Assembly (NCBI GenBank): GCA_965204685.1
Contig: OZ242004.1
Location: 2,108,001 to 2,172,000 of the forward strand
DNA: 64,000 nt
Direction of reading: 5' to 3'
DNA from: Bin87 sp965204685
GTDB taxonomy: Bacteria; Chloroflexota; Dehalococcoidia; Lucifugimonadales; UBA3495
The translations under genes were made by a program, and so were the position numbers. Shown here piece after piece: positions 8,722 through 22,300 of the stretch. Position 1 is the first letter of the stretch. Each line of letters begins with the position of its first letter. Below the pieces are notes generated by a model, which made no database searches, was not told the origin of the DNA, and was given only the letters and a program-made list of their open reading frames with translations.

Positions 8722-9531
8722 ATGCCCAGTTACACTACGACCGTCGGCAACGTTCAATTGCTGGCGCTAAACGACGGAGGGCCCGTCCGGTCTCCCTTGA
8801 TCCCGTTCCCGGATACCACCATCGAGCAGTGGCGGGAGTTTCCTGAGCTCCTGGACGAACACGACCAGATCCGCAGCAGGTATGGAACCACGGGCGTCCG
8901 CTCGCAGGGAAAGCTGATCATCGTCGATACCGGCCTGCAAGCCCCTGACGGCACCCTCATGTCCGACATGCAAGCCAAGGGCGTCGACCCGAAGGCGGTA
9001 GACCTGGTGGTGTTCACACACCTCCACCCCGACCACGTGGGCTGGAACCTCACTGATGGCAAGCCCAACTTCCCCAACGCCCGTTACCTCGTGCCGACGA
9101 AGGACTGGGACTACTGGACCCAGCCTGACGTGCTGGCCGGCGCCACCCACGTCCAGAACCAGGTAGTCCCTCTGGAAGGCTTGGGCTTTATCGACCTGAT
9201 CGACGACGATTACCAAATCACCGATGAGCTCACCACGGTCTCCACGCCAGGGCATACCCCGGGCCACGTCTCCATCATGATCGCCTCGGGCGGCGAGCGC
9301 GGCTATATTCTGGGCGACGTGGCGCACAACCCGGCCCAGGCCCATTACACCGACTGGTGCCCCATTTTCGACATCCAGCCGGACCTGTCCCGGAGCACTC
9401 GGAATTCCGTCCTGGATATGCTGGAGAACGAGCAGATCCTGGTCTCCGCCGGACACTTCCCCGACCCCGGCTTCGGCCATTTCGTACGGGTCGCTGGTCG
9501 GCGTTCCTGGCGGGGCATCCAAACGGCATGA
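8722..9531 (+). CDS. Metallo-beta-lactamase-fold hydrolase
   Basis: A 269-aa protein with the zinc motif H100-L-H102-P-D104-H105 (FTHLHPDHVGW), a downstream TPGHTPGH metal histidine and the GDVAHNP aspartate. This is the arrangement of quorum-quenching lactonase and related hydrolases; the long N-terminal part with PLIPFPD and EQWREFPELL also fits that group. The real substrate is unknown. The ATG at 8722 has GAGG 10 bases upstream; the open frame continues upstream into the transposase relic and was trimmed. It lies 37 bases before a MaoC-like gene pair, suggesting a role in the same catabolic unit. Confidence 0.85.
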   Translation: MPSYTTTVGNVQLLALNDGGPVRSPLIPFPDTTIEQWREFPELLDEHDQIRSRYGTTGVRSQGKLIIVDTGLQAPDGTLMSDMQAKGVDPKAVDLVVFTHLHPDHVGWNLTDGKPNFPNARYLVPTKDWDYWTQPDVLAGATHVQNQVVPLEGLGFIDLIDDDYQITDELTTVSTPGHTPGHVSIMIASGGERGYILGDVAHNPAQAHYTDWCPIFDIQPDLSRSTRNSVLDMLENEQILVSAGHFPDPGFGHFVRVAGRRSWRGIQTA

Positions 9532-9568
9532 CACTCGAATCACGCATCACACGAAAGGAAGTGCAGCT

Positions 9569-9988
9569 ATGGTAGAAGCGGATGCGCGAACCCTCCTGGA
9601 TTGGGACGCGCTGGAGGTCGGCGAGACCTTCGAGACGTACCAGTACCTCCTCACCCAGGACATGATCGACACCTACCGCCAGGGGGTGATGGACCCGGAG
9701 GCCAGCTTCCCGACCATCTCCCACAAGGTGGACGTCAAGCAGTACAACGCCAGGTACCGGGATGCCGGTTCCGTCAACGCCCGCTGCGCGTTCTACTGCT
9801 ACAACCCGCCCGTGGCCGGCAAGACCATCACCGTGCGGGCGTGGATCGCCGACAAGTACCTGCGCCGGGGCAAGAACTACATCGTCACCGAGGCGGTCTC
9901 GGTTGACGAGGACGGCCGGCTCATCGACCGCGTGATCACCCACGAGCTCAAGCAGCCCACGGAGGTCGGCAAGAAATGGGGAGGCTAG
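9569..9988 (+). CDS. MaoC-like hydratase, first subunit
   Basis: A 139-aa hot-dog-fold-sized protein. The segments LDWDALEVGETFETYQYLLT, YNARYRDAGSVNAR, and GKTITVRAWIADKYLRRGKN fit the N-terminal-type MaoC dehydratase domain that often lacks the catalytic His. AAAGGAAG precedes the ATG. Its 3' end overlaps the next gene by 13 bases. In this family two different hot-dog subunits pair to make one enoyl-CoA hydratase or related dehydratase; this is probably the substrate-binding, non-catalytic half. Confidence 0.75.
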   Translation: MVEADARTLLDWDALEVGETFETYQYLLTQDMIDTYRQGVMDPEASFPTISHKVDVKQYNARYRDAGSVNARCAFYCYNPPVAGKTITVRAWIADKYLRRGKNYIVTEAVSVDEDGRLIDRVITHELKQPTEVGKKWGG

Positions 9989-10428
9989 TACGCGCCTACG
10001 AGGTGGGGGACGAGCTGCCCCCGTTGATAAAGGAAATGACCCAGGAGGCCATCAACCTGTTCGAGGGCAGTTCCGGCGAACTGGAAGCCTCCCAGTTCAC
10101 CGACGAGGAAACCGCTCGCGAGACCCTGGGAACCGAGGGCACGGTGGCCTCAGGCCGGATGTCACTGTCCTTCGCCCTGGAACTGCTGCGCCGCTACTTC
10201 GGCAGCGACGTGTTCAACCACAGCGGCACGGTCGATCTGAGGTTCCTGCGCCCGGTTCGCCCTGGCGACACCATCACCTTCACGGGAACGGTAACCGGCG
10301 TGAGCCGCGAGGTGAACGGCAGCCGGGTGTCGGTGGACGTCAAGGTCGAGAACCAGCGCGGCGACACCACCGGCGTAGGTCAAGGCAGCGCGGTCGTCCC
10401 CAACGCCTTCCTCCCCCAGGACGAGTAA
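9976..10428 (+). CDS. MaoC-like hydratase, second subunit
   Basis: A 150-aa hot-dog protein with the typical second-domain layout: EVGDELPPLIKEMTQEAINL, then TVASGRMSLSFALELL, FNHSGTVDLRFLRPVRPGD and VTGVSREVNGSRVSVDVKVE. The RPVRPGDT turn is a MaoC/acyl-ACP-hydratase signature. The usual D-x-N-x-x-H catalytic pair is not evident in this copy: the HNN/DxNPxH motif is replaced. The activity is therefore uncertain. It starts inside the previous gene, so the two are translationally coupled. Confidence 0.75.
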   Translation: MGRLVRAYEVGDELPPLIKEMTQEAINLFEGSSGELEASQFTDEETARETLGTEGTVASGRMSLSFALELLRRYFGSDVFNHSGTVDLRFLRPVRPGDTITFTGTVTGVSREVNGSRVSVDVKVENQRGDTTGVGQGSAVVPNAFLPQDE

Positions 10429-10435
10429 CACCCGC

Positions 10436-10595
10436 GTAACTGTTCAGAGTTGCGAGGAAAGTGTCATTGCGAGGCGCTTGCGCCGTGGCAATCTCGACGC
10501 CGTAGCAGCAACGTCTGTCCTGAAGGACGCCCGTGCGCCCGCGGGATTGCCGCACTGCGCTCGCAATGACAACCTCCTGAAATGTGAACATTTAC
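10436..10595. repeat. Dispersed inverted repeat, family C copy 2
   Basis: About 160 bp in the gap between the MaoC pair and the SDR gene. Outer ends are GTAACTGTTCAGA and GTGAACATTTAC; inner arms TGTCATTGCGAGGCGC and GCGCTCGCAATGACA; the same core words as copies 1 and 3. Confidence 0.85.
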
Positions 10596-10620
10596 ACACC
10601 CGCCGGAAAGGTGAAGCAAA

Positions 10621-11403
10621 ATGCAACTGGAAGGCAAAGTCGCCCTGGTGACCGGAGGAGGCCGCGGTTTGGGCCGCTCCATGGCCCTGGCCTATGCTCG
10701 CGAGGGCGCAGACGTCGCCATCGTGGCCCGCACTCCTTCGGAGCTGGACGCCGTCGGTTCCGAAATTCGCGCCCTGGGCCGCCGCGCCCACACGGTCAAC
10801 GCCGAACTGACCACCGGCGAGGGCGCCAACCGGGCGGCCAAGGAGACCATCGACGAACTGGGCAAGATCGACATCCTGGTCAACAACGTCGGCGGATACC
10901 GTCTCTTCACCAACGACCTGACCCACGCCGTAACCGTCCTGGACATCACCGAAGAGGAATGGCGGCGGGTGATGGAATCGAACCTGACCACCACCTTCAT
11001 GACCTGCAAGGCCGTGCTGCCCCACATGATCGAACGCGGCGCCGGCGTCATCGTCAGCCTGACCTCCATGAACGTGGCCCGCCGCGGCCGTGCCGGCCAG
11101 GCGTCCTACGGAGCCGCCAAGGCCGCGGTGGAACGCCTCAGCGAGGCGCTGGCCGACGAGGTCAAGGACTTCGGCATCGCCGTGAACATCCTCGACCCTG
11201 GCTGGAACCTGACCCGCCCCAATGACGACTACGATGACGAAGTGCATAAGCGCATGCGGCTGCCCGACGACATCGCCGAAGTGGCCGTGTACCTGGCCCT
11301 GCAAACCCCTGAGACCATGACCGGCCAGTTGGTCTCTGCCGCCGAATACGACGAAGAGCACGGTATCGAGCGACTCTCCGCCTACGACCGGCTCCACGCT
11401 TAG
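10621..11403 (+). CDS. Short-chain dehydrogenase/reductase (SDR)
   Basis: A 260-aa classical SDR: cofactor loop TGGGRGLG at 11-18, NNVGG at 88-92, S149 in SLTSM, and the Y163-x-x-x-K167 catalytic pair in SYGAAK. It oxidises or reduces an alcohol/ketone with NAD(P)(H); the absence of an Asp at the end of beta-2 (VARTPSEL instead) leans to NADP(H). The ATG has AAAGGTGA a few bases upstream, just after a family-C repeat. With the hydratase and the downstream amidohydrolase it probably belongs to one degradative pathway. Confidence 0.88.
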   Translation: MQLEGKVALVTGGGRGLGRSMALAYAREGADVAIVARTPSELDAVGSEIRALGRRAHTVNAELTTGEGANRAAKETIDELGKIDILVNNVGGYRLFTNDLTHAVTVLDITEEEWRRVMESNLTTTFMTCKAVLPHMIERGAGVIVSLTSMNVARRGRAGQASYGAAKAAVERLSEALADEVKDFGIAVNILDPGWNLTRPNDDYDDEVHKRMRLPDDIAEVAVYLALQTPETMTGQLVSAAEYDEEHGIERLSAYDRLHA

Positions 11404-11483
11404 ATTGTATCCGGGGAGGCCAATCGCATCCGCACCGCCAAAGCCGCTAACGACAAGGGAAACGGGCCCAAAAGGAGGAAACG

Positions 11484-12776
11484 ATGAGCACCAACGGCGC
11501 AAAGACTACAATCATCCGTAACGGCACGCTCATTGACGCGACGGGTCAGCCGGCGGCCCCCAACGACGCGGTGGTGATCCAGGGCAACCGCATCCTCAGC
11601 GTCGGCGCGGTGCCTCCCCAGGTCAACGTCGAGGACCGGGAGCACGTGGAGACCATCGACGCCACGGGCCAGTGGATCATGCCCGGCCTCATCGAAGGCC
11701 ACTGCCACCTGTCCTTCGGCCAGCCGGCCATGCCCGGGTTGAACGTCGCCCGCGGAACCACCAGTGCCGAGTTCTCCACCATCAGGGCCGCCAGGAACGC
11801 CCGCGAGGTGCTGCGCTCCGGCGTGACCGGCCTGTCCATCCCCGGCGGCACCTGGTTCATCGACGTGGCGCTCCGTGAGGCGATCAACGCCGGCCTGATT
11901 GAGGGGCCGCGCATCTACTGCGCCGGCCGCTTCATCGTCACCTACGGCAGCATCGCCGACAACGAACCGTCATGGATGGGTACACCGGAGCACGTCAACG
12001 GCGTGCTCGCCAACTCGGTGTCCGAGATGATTACCGAGGTGCGCCGTCAGTGCAAGCACGGCGTGGACTTCATCAAGATGGCCGACAGCACCTGGGGCGA
12101 CTTCCAGACCATCTCCAAGGAAGAGCTGCAAGCCGTCGTCGGAGAGGCCCACCGCCGCAACGCCCGCATCACCATCCACTCGCGCGGGTCCGACTCCACC
12201 CGCGCCGCCGCCGAGGCCGGCGTGGACTGGATCATGCACGCCGACCTCGCCACCGAGGCTGACCTGGAGGTCGTGGCCGAAAACGGCGTCCGCATCATGC
12301 CGACGATTACCTTCCTCAAGCACGCCGTCGAGGTCGGGCGGGAGTTTGGCCGGAGCGACAAAGAAGTTGACCAAATCAAGTACAACCTTGAGGGCGGCTT
12401 CAACATGCTCCAGCAGGCCCGCTCCATGGGCGTGAAGGTGCTGTGCGGCACCGACAGCGGCAACTCCCCGTTGATGCCCTACGGCGAACTCCACGCCAAC
12501 GAGATGGAAATCATGGTCAAGTACGGCGGCTACACTCCCATGGAGTCCATCGTCGCCAACACCCGGGATAACGCCTTCGCCGTCGGTTTGGAGGGCGAAC
12601 TGGGCACCATTGAGCCGGGCAAGCTGGCCGACATCCTGATCCTGGACAAGGATCCCCTCGCCGACGTCAGCGTCCTGCAAAAGGGCCGGCACCTCTCCGC
12701 CATCATCAAGGATGGCAAGCAGGTCAACCTCAATGGGCTCGCAGACGACCACCTGGTAGCGCTGGCGGCGGACTGA
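11484..12776 (+). CDS. Metal-dependent amidohydrolase
   Basis: A 430-aa amidohydrolase-superfamily protein of the imidazolonepropionase/prolidase-like type. Metal ligands by position: H73-x-H75 in EGHCHLS, K198 in DFIKMAD (carboxylated-lysine candidate), H232 in TIHSRGSD, H252 in IMHADLA and D324 in GTDSGNS. The beta-sandwich is formed by the N-terminus (IRNGTLIDATGQP) and C-terminus (GTIEPGKLADILILDKDPL). AAAGGAGG lies upstream of the ATG. The substrate is unknown; cyclic amides, dipeptides and organophosphates are all hydrolysed by relatives. It ends the group of catabolic enzymes before an MFS transporter. Confidence 0.88.
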   Translation: MSTNGAKTTIIRNGTLIDATGQPAAPNDAVVIQGNRILSVGAVPPQVNVEDREHVETIDATGQWIMPGLIEGHCHLSFGQPAMPGLNVARGTTSAEFSTIRAARNAREVLRSGVTGLSIPGGTWFIDVALREAINAGLIEGPRIYCAGRFIVTYGSIADNEPSWMGTPEHVNGVLANSVSEMITEVRRQCKHGVDFIKMADSTWGDFQTISKEELQAVVGEAHRRNARITIHSRGSDSTRAAAEAGVDWIMHADLATEADLEVVAENGVRIMPTITFLKHAVEVGREFGRSDKEVDQIKYNLEGGFNMLQQARSMGVKVLCGTDSGNSPLMPYGELHANEMEIMVKYGGYTPMESIVANTRDNAFAVGLEGELGTIEPGKLADILILDKDPLADVSVLQKGRHLSAIIKDGKQVNLNGLADDHLVALAAD

Positions 12777-12838
12777 AGAACACCAGTTGCAACTGATTTC
12801 CGGCCGTCCGCGGGAGTCAGACCGGTCGCAAATCGCCA

Positions 12839-13038
12839 GCAGAAGGATTTACAGGATTCTATGATTTGGCAGGATGGAGAGTAAGTGTTCAGAATCCATG
12901 AGGTTGTCATTGCGAGGCGCTGGCGCTGTGGCAATCTAGACGCCGTAGCCGCAACGTCTGCCCCAAAGGACTCCCCGGCGCCAACGAGATTGCCGCGCTG
13001 CGCTCGCAATGACACTTCCCCCAGCTCTGAACAGTTAC
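12839..13038. repeat. Half family-A fragment plus family C copy 3
   Basis: At 12839-12880 a degraded left half of family A is recognisable (AAGGATTTACAGGATT, then GGCAGGAT). It abuts a complete family C element at 12881-13038: ends GTAAGTGTTCAGA and TCTGAACAGTTAC, inner arms TGTCATTGCGAGGCGC and GCGCTCGCAATGACA. This accounts for most of the 336-bp gap before the MFS gene. Confidence 0.8.
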
Positions 13039-13095
13039 GACTAACCCCGCCGCGCGTCGCGCCGTCATGCAATGTCCGGCTCGCGGGGTAACCCA

Positions 13096-13116
13096 ATGAC
13101 CCTGGTAGCCCAATGA
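13096..13116 (+). other. Six-codon upstream ORF overlapping the MFS start
   Basis: ATG-ACC-CTG-GTA-GCC-CAA-TGA encodes MTLVAQ. Its TGA overlaps the MFS start codon (AATGAcc). GGGGT lies upstream of this mini-ORF, while the MFS ATG has no clear Shine-Dalgarno of its own, so re-initiation coupling is possible. The decamer CCCAATGACC occurs at both starts, so a small tandem duplication is an equally simple origin. Confidence 0.35.
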
Positions 13117-14453
13117 CCAACGTTACCGCCGGGCGGACCAGGCTGGCCCACGCCCTGCCCTTCTACTACGGGTGGGTGATCGCGGGAAACGGGGTGGCGT
13201 TGAGCCTGTCCACCCGCACCGTGATGGCGGTGGCGACCCTCTCCGTTTTCGTGGTGCCGATGACCCAGTCCATGGGCTGGTCGGTGGGGATGTTCTCCGG
13301 GGCGGTCAGCCTGGGCGGGCTGGTCGCGGTCTTCATTTCGCCCATTGTGGGGAGGTGGCTGGACAAGTACGGAGCCGGCGCCATCCTGGGTATGGGTTCT
13401 CTCGCCACGGGTGTTCTGGCGATTGGGCTGGCCTTCGTGACTCATCCCCTGGCCTTCTATTTCCTGTACGTTCCGGGGCGGATGATCTTCTCCGGGCCGA
13501 TGGAGATCGGGCTGCCCACCGCCGTCAGCAACTGGTTCGTGCGGCGGCGTCCGCTGGGGTTGGCCGTGGACGCAGTGGCCAAGGGCGCCGGCCTGGCTAT
13601 CGTGCCCTGGGCGATGCAGTTGATCATCACCGGGTATGACTGGCGAACGGCGTGGGTGACCCTGGGGGTTCTGACGCTGGCGCTGGGCGTCGTTCCGTCC
13701 CTGTTGCTGGTGGCCCGGCGGCCGGAGGATCTGGGCCTGGAACCCGATCCGGAGCCGGCGCGGGAAGACTCAACCAACCGTGATTCCGAACCCGCAAAAG
13801 GTTCCGGCAACTCGGCTGCTTTCGCCGAGACCAACTTCACGGTGGGACAGGCGTTGCGAACGCGCGCGTTCTGGATCCTGGCCATCTTTTCCGGCGCCGG
13901 GATGATGGTCCAGGCGGGGATCAGCCTGCACCAGGTCTCCCACTACATCAGCCAGGGAGTTGACCCGCGCTTCGCCGCCATGAGCGCCAGCACCTTCGCC
14001 CTGGCCCAAATGCCGGCGAGCCTTTTCTGGGCGGCCCTGGCGCGGCGGATGCCGATCCGGTTCCTGATGATGTCCGCGGCCTTCGTGGTGGCGCTGGCCG
14101 CGGCGGGAACGGTGATGAGCTACCGGGTGCTGCCGGAAATAATCTCCGCGGCAGGCGTCGGCTTCGGCGTGGGCGGCCTGCACCTGCTGATCCGCCTGGT
14201 GTGGGCGGACTACTACGGACGGCAGAACCTGGGGACAATCCGAGGCCTGACCATGTCAGTGCAGGTAGGCGGCCAGGCGCTGGGGCCGGTGATCGCCGGG
14301 TTCATGTTCGACTATTTCGACAGCTACCGGATCCCGTTCGCGTTCTTCGCCGTGGCCGTGTTCCTCGCCGGGATCCTGGCGCTGGCGGCCAAACCGCCCC
14401 AGCCCCCGAAACCGGCGCCTCCGCAGGAACCGGCGGCATTGCCCCGCCAGTAG
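13113..14453 (+). CDS. MFS transporter, monocarboxylate/oxalate-formate type
   Basis: A 446-aa integral membrane protein with about 12 hydrophobic helices in two halves, separated by a hydrophilic loop near residues 205-245 (EDLGLEPDPEPAREDSTNRD). The opening YYGWVIAGNGVALSLS and the SPIVGRWLDKYG loop are typical of the monocarboxylate/oxalate-formate branch of the major facilitator superfamily. It ends in a Pro-rich tail (KPPQPPKPAPPQEPAALP). It probably imports a substrate for, or exports a product of, the preceding catabolic genes. Substrate cannot be read from sequence. Confidence 0.87.
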   Translation: MTNVTAGRTRLAHALPFYYGWVIAGNGVALSLSTRTVMAVATLSVFVVPMTQSMGWSVGMFSGAVSLGGLVAVFISPIVGRWLDKYGAGAILGMGSLATGVLAIGLAFVTHPLAFYFLYVPGRMIFSGPMEIGLPTAVSNWFVRRRPLGLAVDAVAKGAGLAIVPWAMQLIITGYDWRTAWVTLGVLTLALGVVPSLLLVARRPEDLGLEPDPEPAREDSTNRDSEPAKGSGNSAAFAETNFTVGQALRTRAFWILAIFSGAGMMVQAGISLHQVSHYISQGVDPRFAAMSASTFALAQMPASLFWAALARRMPIRFLMMSAAFVVALAAAGTVMSYRVLPEIISAAGVGFGVGGLHLLIRLVWADYYGRQNLGTIRGLTMSVQVGGQALGPVIAGFMFDYFDSYRIPFAFFAVAVFLAGILALAAKPPQPPKPAPPQEPAALPRQ

Positions 14454-14525
14454 TCAATTCGGCCCGGCATCTGCCAGCGAAACCGTCAATCCTGGATTTC
14501 CCCCTCATGCGTACCCATTTCGTCT

Positions 14526-14595
14526 TTTACATCAATGCACAGGATGAATAGGATTTGATTGATACCATCCCGTTCATCCTGTTTATCCATGTGAA
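14526..14595. repeat. Dispersed palindromic repeat, family B copy 1
   Basis: About 70 bp with arms TTACATCAATGCACAGGATG and CATCCTGTTTATCCATGTGAA, related to copy 2 at 40864. It occupies the gap between the MFS gene and lhr. Confidence 0.6.
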
Positions 14596-14668
14596 TTGTT
14601 TCCCCGCTGCAACCATTGTCACCATCGGTTGTGACGTGCGACCGGGATGCCAACCTCCCGTGCTGTGT

Positions 14669-14674
14669 TAAAAT
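14669..14674 (+). promoter_or_regulatory. -10-like TAAAAT seven bases before the lhr ATG
   Basis: TAAAAT ends seven bases before the ATG at 14682 and there is no Shine-Dalgarno between them. This spacing would start transcription at or next to the ATG, giving a leaderless mRNA. No clear -35 is present. Confidence 0.35.
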
Positions 14675-14681
14675 CCCCGCC

Positions 14682-19193
<4,512 letters not shown>

Positions 19194-19229
19194 GTCTCAT
19201 GCATACCCAGTTTGCCGCCAGGGAACGCC

Positions 19230-19314
19230 AGAATCAGGATTACCAGGATTAGAGGATTTCGGGATTTATGAACATCCTGAAAATCCCAAAATCCGGCAAA
19301 TCCTGATTCAGACG
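19230..19314. repeat. Family A copy 2
   Basis: About 85 bp, shortened in the centre, with arms AGAATCAGGATTA and AATCCTGATTCAGACG. Its right end abuts the ATG assigned to addB. Confidence 0.8.
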
Positions 19315-22300
19315 ATGACAACGGACGATCCCATGCACCAATCTGGAAATGCCGGCCAACCGCGCCTCATCGTGGACCGCCTGTCTCCGGAACTGACCCG
19401 GGAACTCTGGCGGCTCATCAAAGCAGAGCAACGTGACGACGTGCTTGCTCCGGTAACCGTGGTCACCCCGACGCGGTACGCCGGCTTGGCCCTGCGCCAG
19501 GAGCTGGGAGGCGCCGGGTTTGCCAATGTCCGGTTTATGCCGGTGGCCGTGTTATCGGAACTGCTGGGCGCGGCGGCGCTGGAGCAACAGGGACGCAAGC
19601 CGCTGACCGGCGTGCTGGAGAACCTGGCGGTGCGGCAGGCGCTGGCGCAAACCGACGGCCCGTTGCGCGACGTATCCGAGCATCCCAGCACACAATCCAG
19701 TGTACGCGCCGCTTTCCGTCAACTCCGCAGCACCGATGCCGCGTTGTGTTCCGCTCTCGCCTCCCGTGACGGCATCGCCGGCGAGATGGCCCGCTTGTAC
19801 GACGGTTTTCGCCGGCTCACCGCCGGGGAATGGTACGACCCGGAAGACCTGGCCGAGGCGGCAGCGGCAACGGTGTCCGCCGGCGCCGCTCCCGGATTGG
19901 ACGACTTGGGACTGATCATCTTCCACCTGCCCCACGGTCTTTCGCCGGGAGAAGTCAGGTTGATGGAATCCCTGGCGGGGCGACACCGGTGCGCGGCCAT
20001 ATTGGGGATAACCGGGGATGCGGTGGCCGACGAGTCGACGCTGGACCTGGCGGACCGGCTGCGCGGAAAGACGGCTTCGCCAGCCACTCCCCCAGCCGCC
20101 GACGCGGATACCCCGTTGCTCGCCGGCCCCGCTCGATTGCATGTCGCGCCCACCGCCCACGACGAACTGCGCTGGGTGATCCGCCAGATCATGCGGGAAG
20201 TCAACGGGCGCGGCACGCCGTTGCACCGCATGGCCATCTTCTATCGCATGGCCGATCCCTACGCCTCCCTGATCCGCGACGAGTTGCGCATGGCCGGTCT
20301 CCCCATGGCCGGACCCGACCGCGAGACGCTGGCCGGCACCGGCGTTGGCCGCACCCTGAGCGGCCTGCTGGAGTTGTGCGGGAGTGAGTTCCCCAGGTCC
20401 GAGGTGATGGGATGGCTCAGCAGTTGCCCCGTGCGGAACCCGGTCGATACGGCCGCGAGTTTCAGCCCCAGCCGGTGGGACGTGGTTACCCGTAAGGCCG
20501 GCATCGTCAGCGGCTTGCGGCAGTGGCGCGACCGGCTCGACGCCCACGCCCAACGGTTGATCGCAGACGCGGACCGCCGGGAAACCGACGGCGAAACCAG
20601 CGTGTCCCGCGCCCGTGGCATGAGATCCGAGGCGGCCGCAGCGCATGATATCCAGGTCTTTATCGACAAACTCGCCGATGACCTGGATCCGCCAGCCGAC
20701 GGCAGTCCCTGGCGAGAGTTTGCGGACTGGGCGAAAACCCTGTTGAACAGCTACCTGGCAAGCGACGTTAACGAGGCTGACGGCGACGCCGCAGAACGCA
20801 TCCGGAGATTGCTTGACGAGTTCGCCGCCGCGGACAGCGTGAACGCGGGCGCCACCTTGACTACGTTTCGACAGATGGTCACGGAGATGATGCAGACTCC
20901 CTTCGGCCATCTGGGCCCCACCGGGCAGGGCGTGTTCGTGTCCTCTTTTGCGGGAGCGGCCGGCATGACCTTCGACGCCGTCTGGCTGGTCGGCATGATC
21001 GAAGGAGCGGTTCCCCCGTCGCCGCGCCGCGACCCTTTGTTGACGGAGCCCGACTGGTCCGCCGCCGGCGGTCGCGACCGCATCCAGATGCGCCTGGCGG
21101 AGGAACGCTACGAGTATCTCGCCGCCGTCACCTCGGCATCGCGTCGCACCCTGACGTACCCGGTAGCGGACGCCGCCTCGCAGCGGCCGGCCTACCCATC
21201 GCGGTGGTTTCTTGAACAGGCGTCGGCGTTGGCCGGCGGTCCGGTGCGCAGCGGCGATCTCGCCGGCTGGCGCGGCCACGATTGGCTCACCGTTGATGAT
21301 TCGCCCCAGCAGGCCCTGGCCAATGCCGATGAAATCGCCCTGGCGGACGGAGCGGATTTCCGACGCAAGCGCCTGCTGGAATGGCGACGTGACGGGCGAG
21401 CCCTTCCCCACCATCCCTACGCCCGGCGGGAACCCATGGCCCGCGCCGGCCGGCTGGCCGGCCAGCGGTCCTTGAGCTTGTTGACCGAATACGACGGGAA
21501 CCTGTCGGGCATCAAAGAGATCGACGGCTTCGGCATCCGCCCCGACGGAACGCCCATTTCCCCCACCGCGCTGGAGACCTGGGCGGCCTGCCCGTACCGC
21601 TATTTCCTGGCCCACGTTCTCCGGCTCGGCGCGCTGGACACTCCCGAGGAAATTTTCTCCATCAGCGCCCTGGACCGAGGCACGCTGGGTCATAAGATAC
21701 TGGAGCGGTTCATCCGCGAGAGCCGGCAGGGCGGCCATCTCCCCGCGCCCGGGCAACCGTGGAGCCCCGCCGACCACGAACTGCTGATGAGCATCGCCGC
21801 GCAGAGCTTTCGGGAAGTGGAAACCCGCGGCGTCACCGGCAAACGGCTGCTGTGGGAGATGGTCAAAACCGAAATTCTCTCCGACCTGGAGACTTTCCTG
21901 GAAGTGGACGCTTTATTGCGTGAGAGCAGCGAAGCGACGGATGTACGAGTCGAGACCAGGTTCGGATTCAGCGGTGATTCAACCGAGGTTATCGACCCTG
22001 ATTCCGGGATCCGTTTCCGGGGAATGATCGACCGCATGGACATCAGCGGCGATGGCAAAGCGGTGCTGGTGATCGACTACAAGACCGGCAGCGCGGACCC
22101 GTACAAGGCCCTGGACGACGACCCAATCGATCAGGGTCGCCGGCTGCAACTTGCCGTTTATTCACTGGCGGCCCGCGCGTTGTTCCCCGAAGCGGACTCC
22201 GTGGCCGCGGCGTACTGGTTCAGCACCAACCGGGGCAGATTTCAGTTCGCCCCCTCCGCGCATTTCAACATGGCAGACGAAGCCGTCGCCGCAAGGTTCC

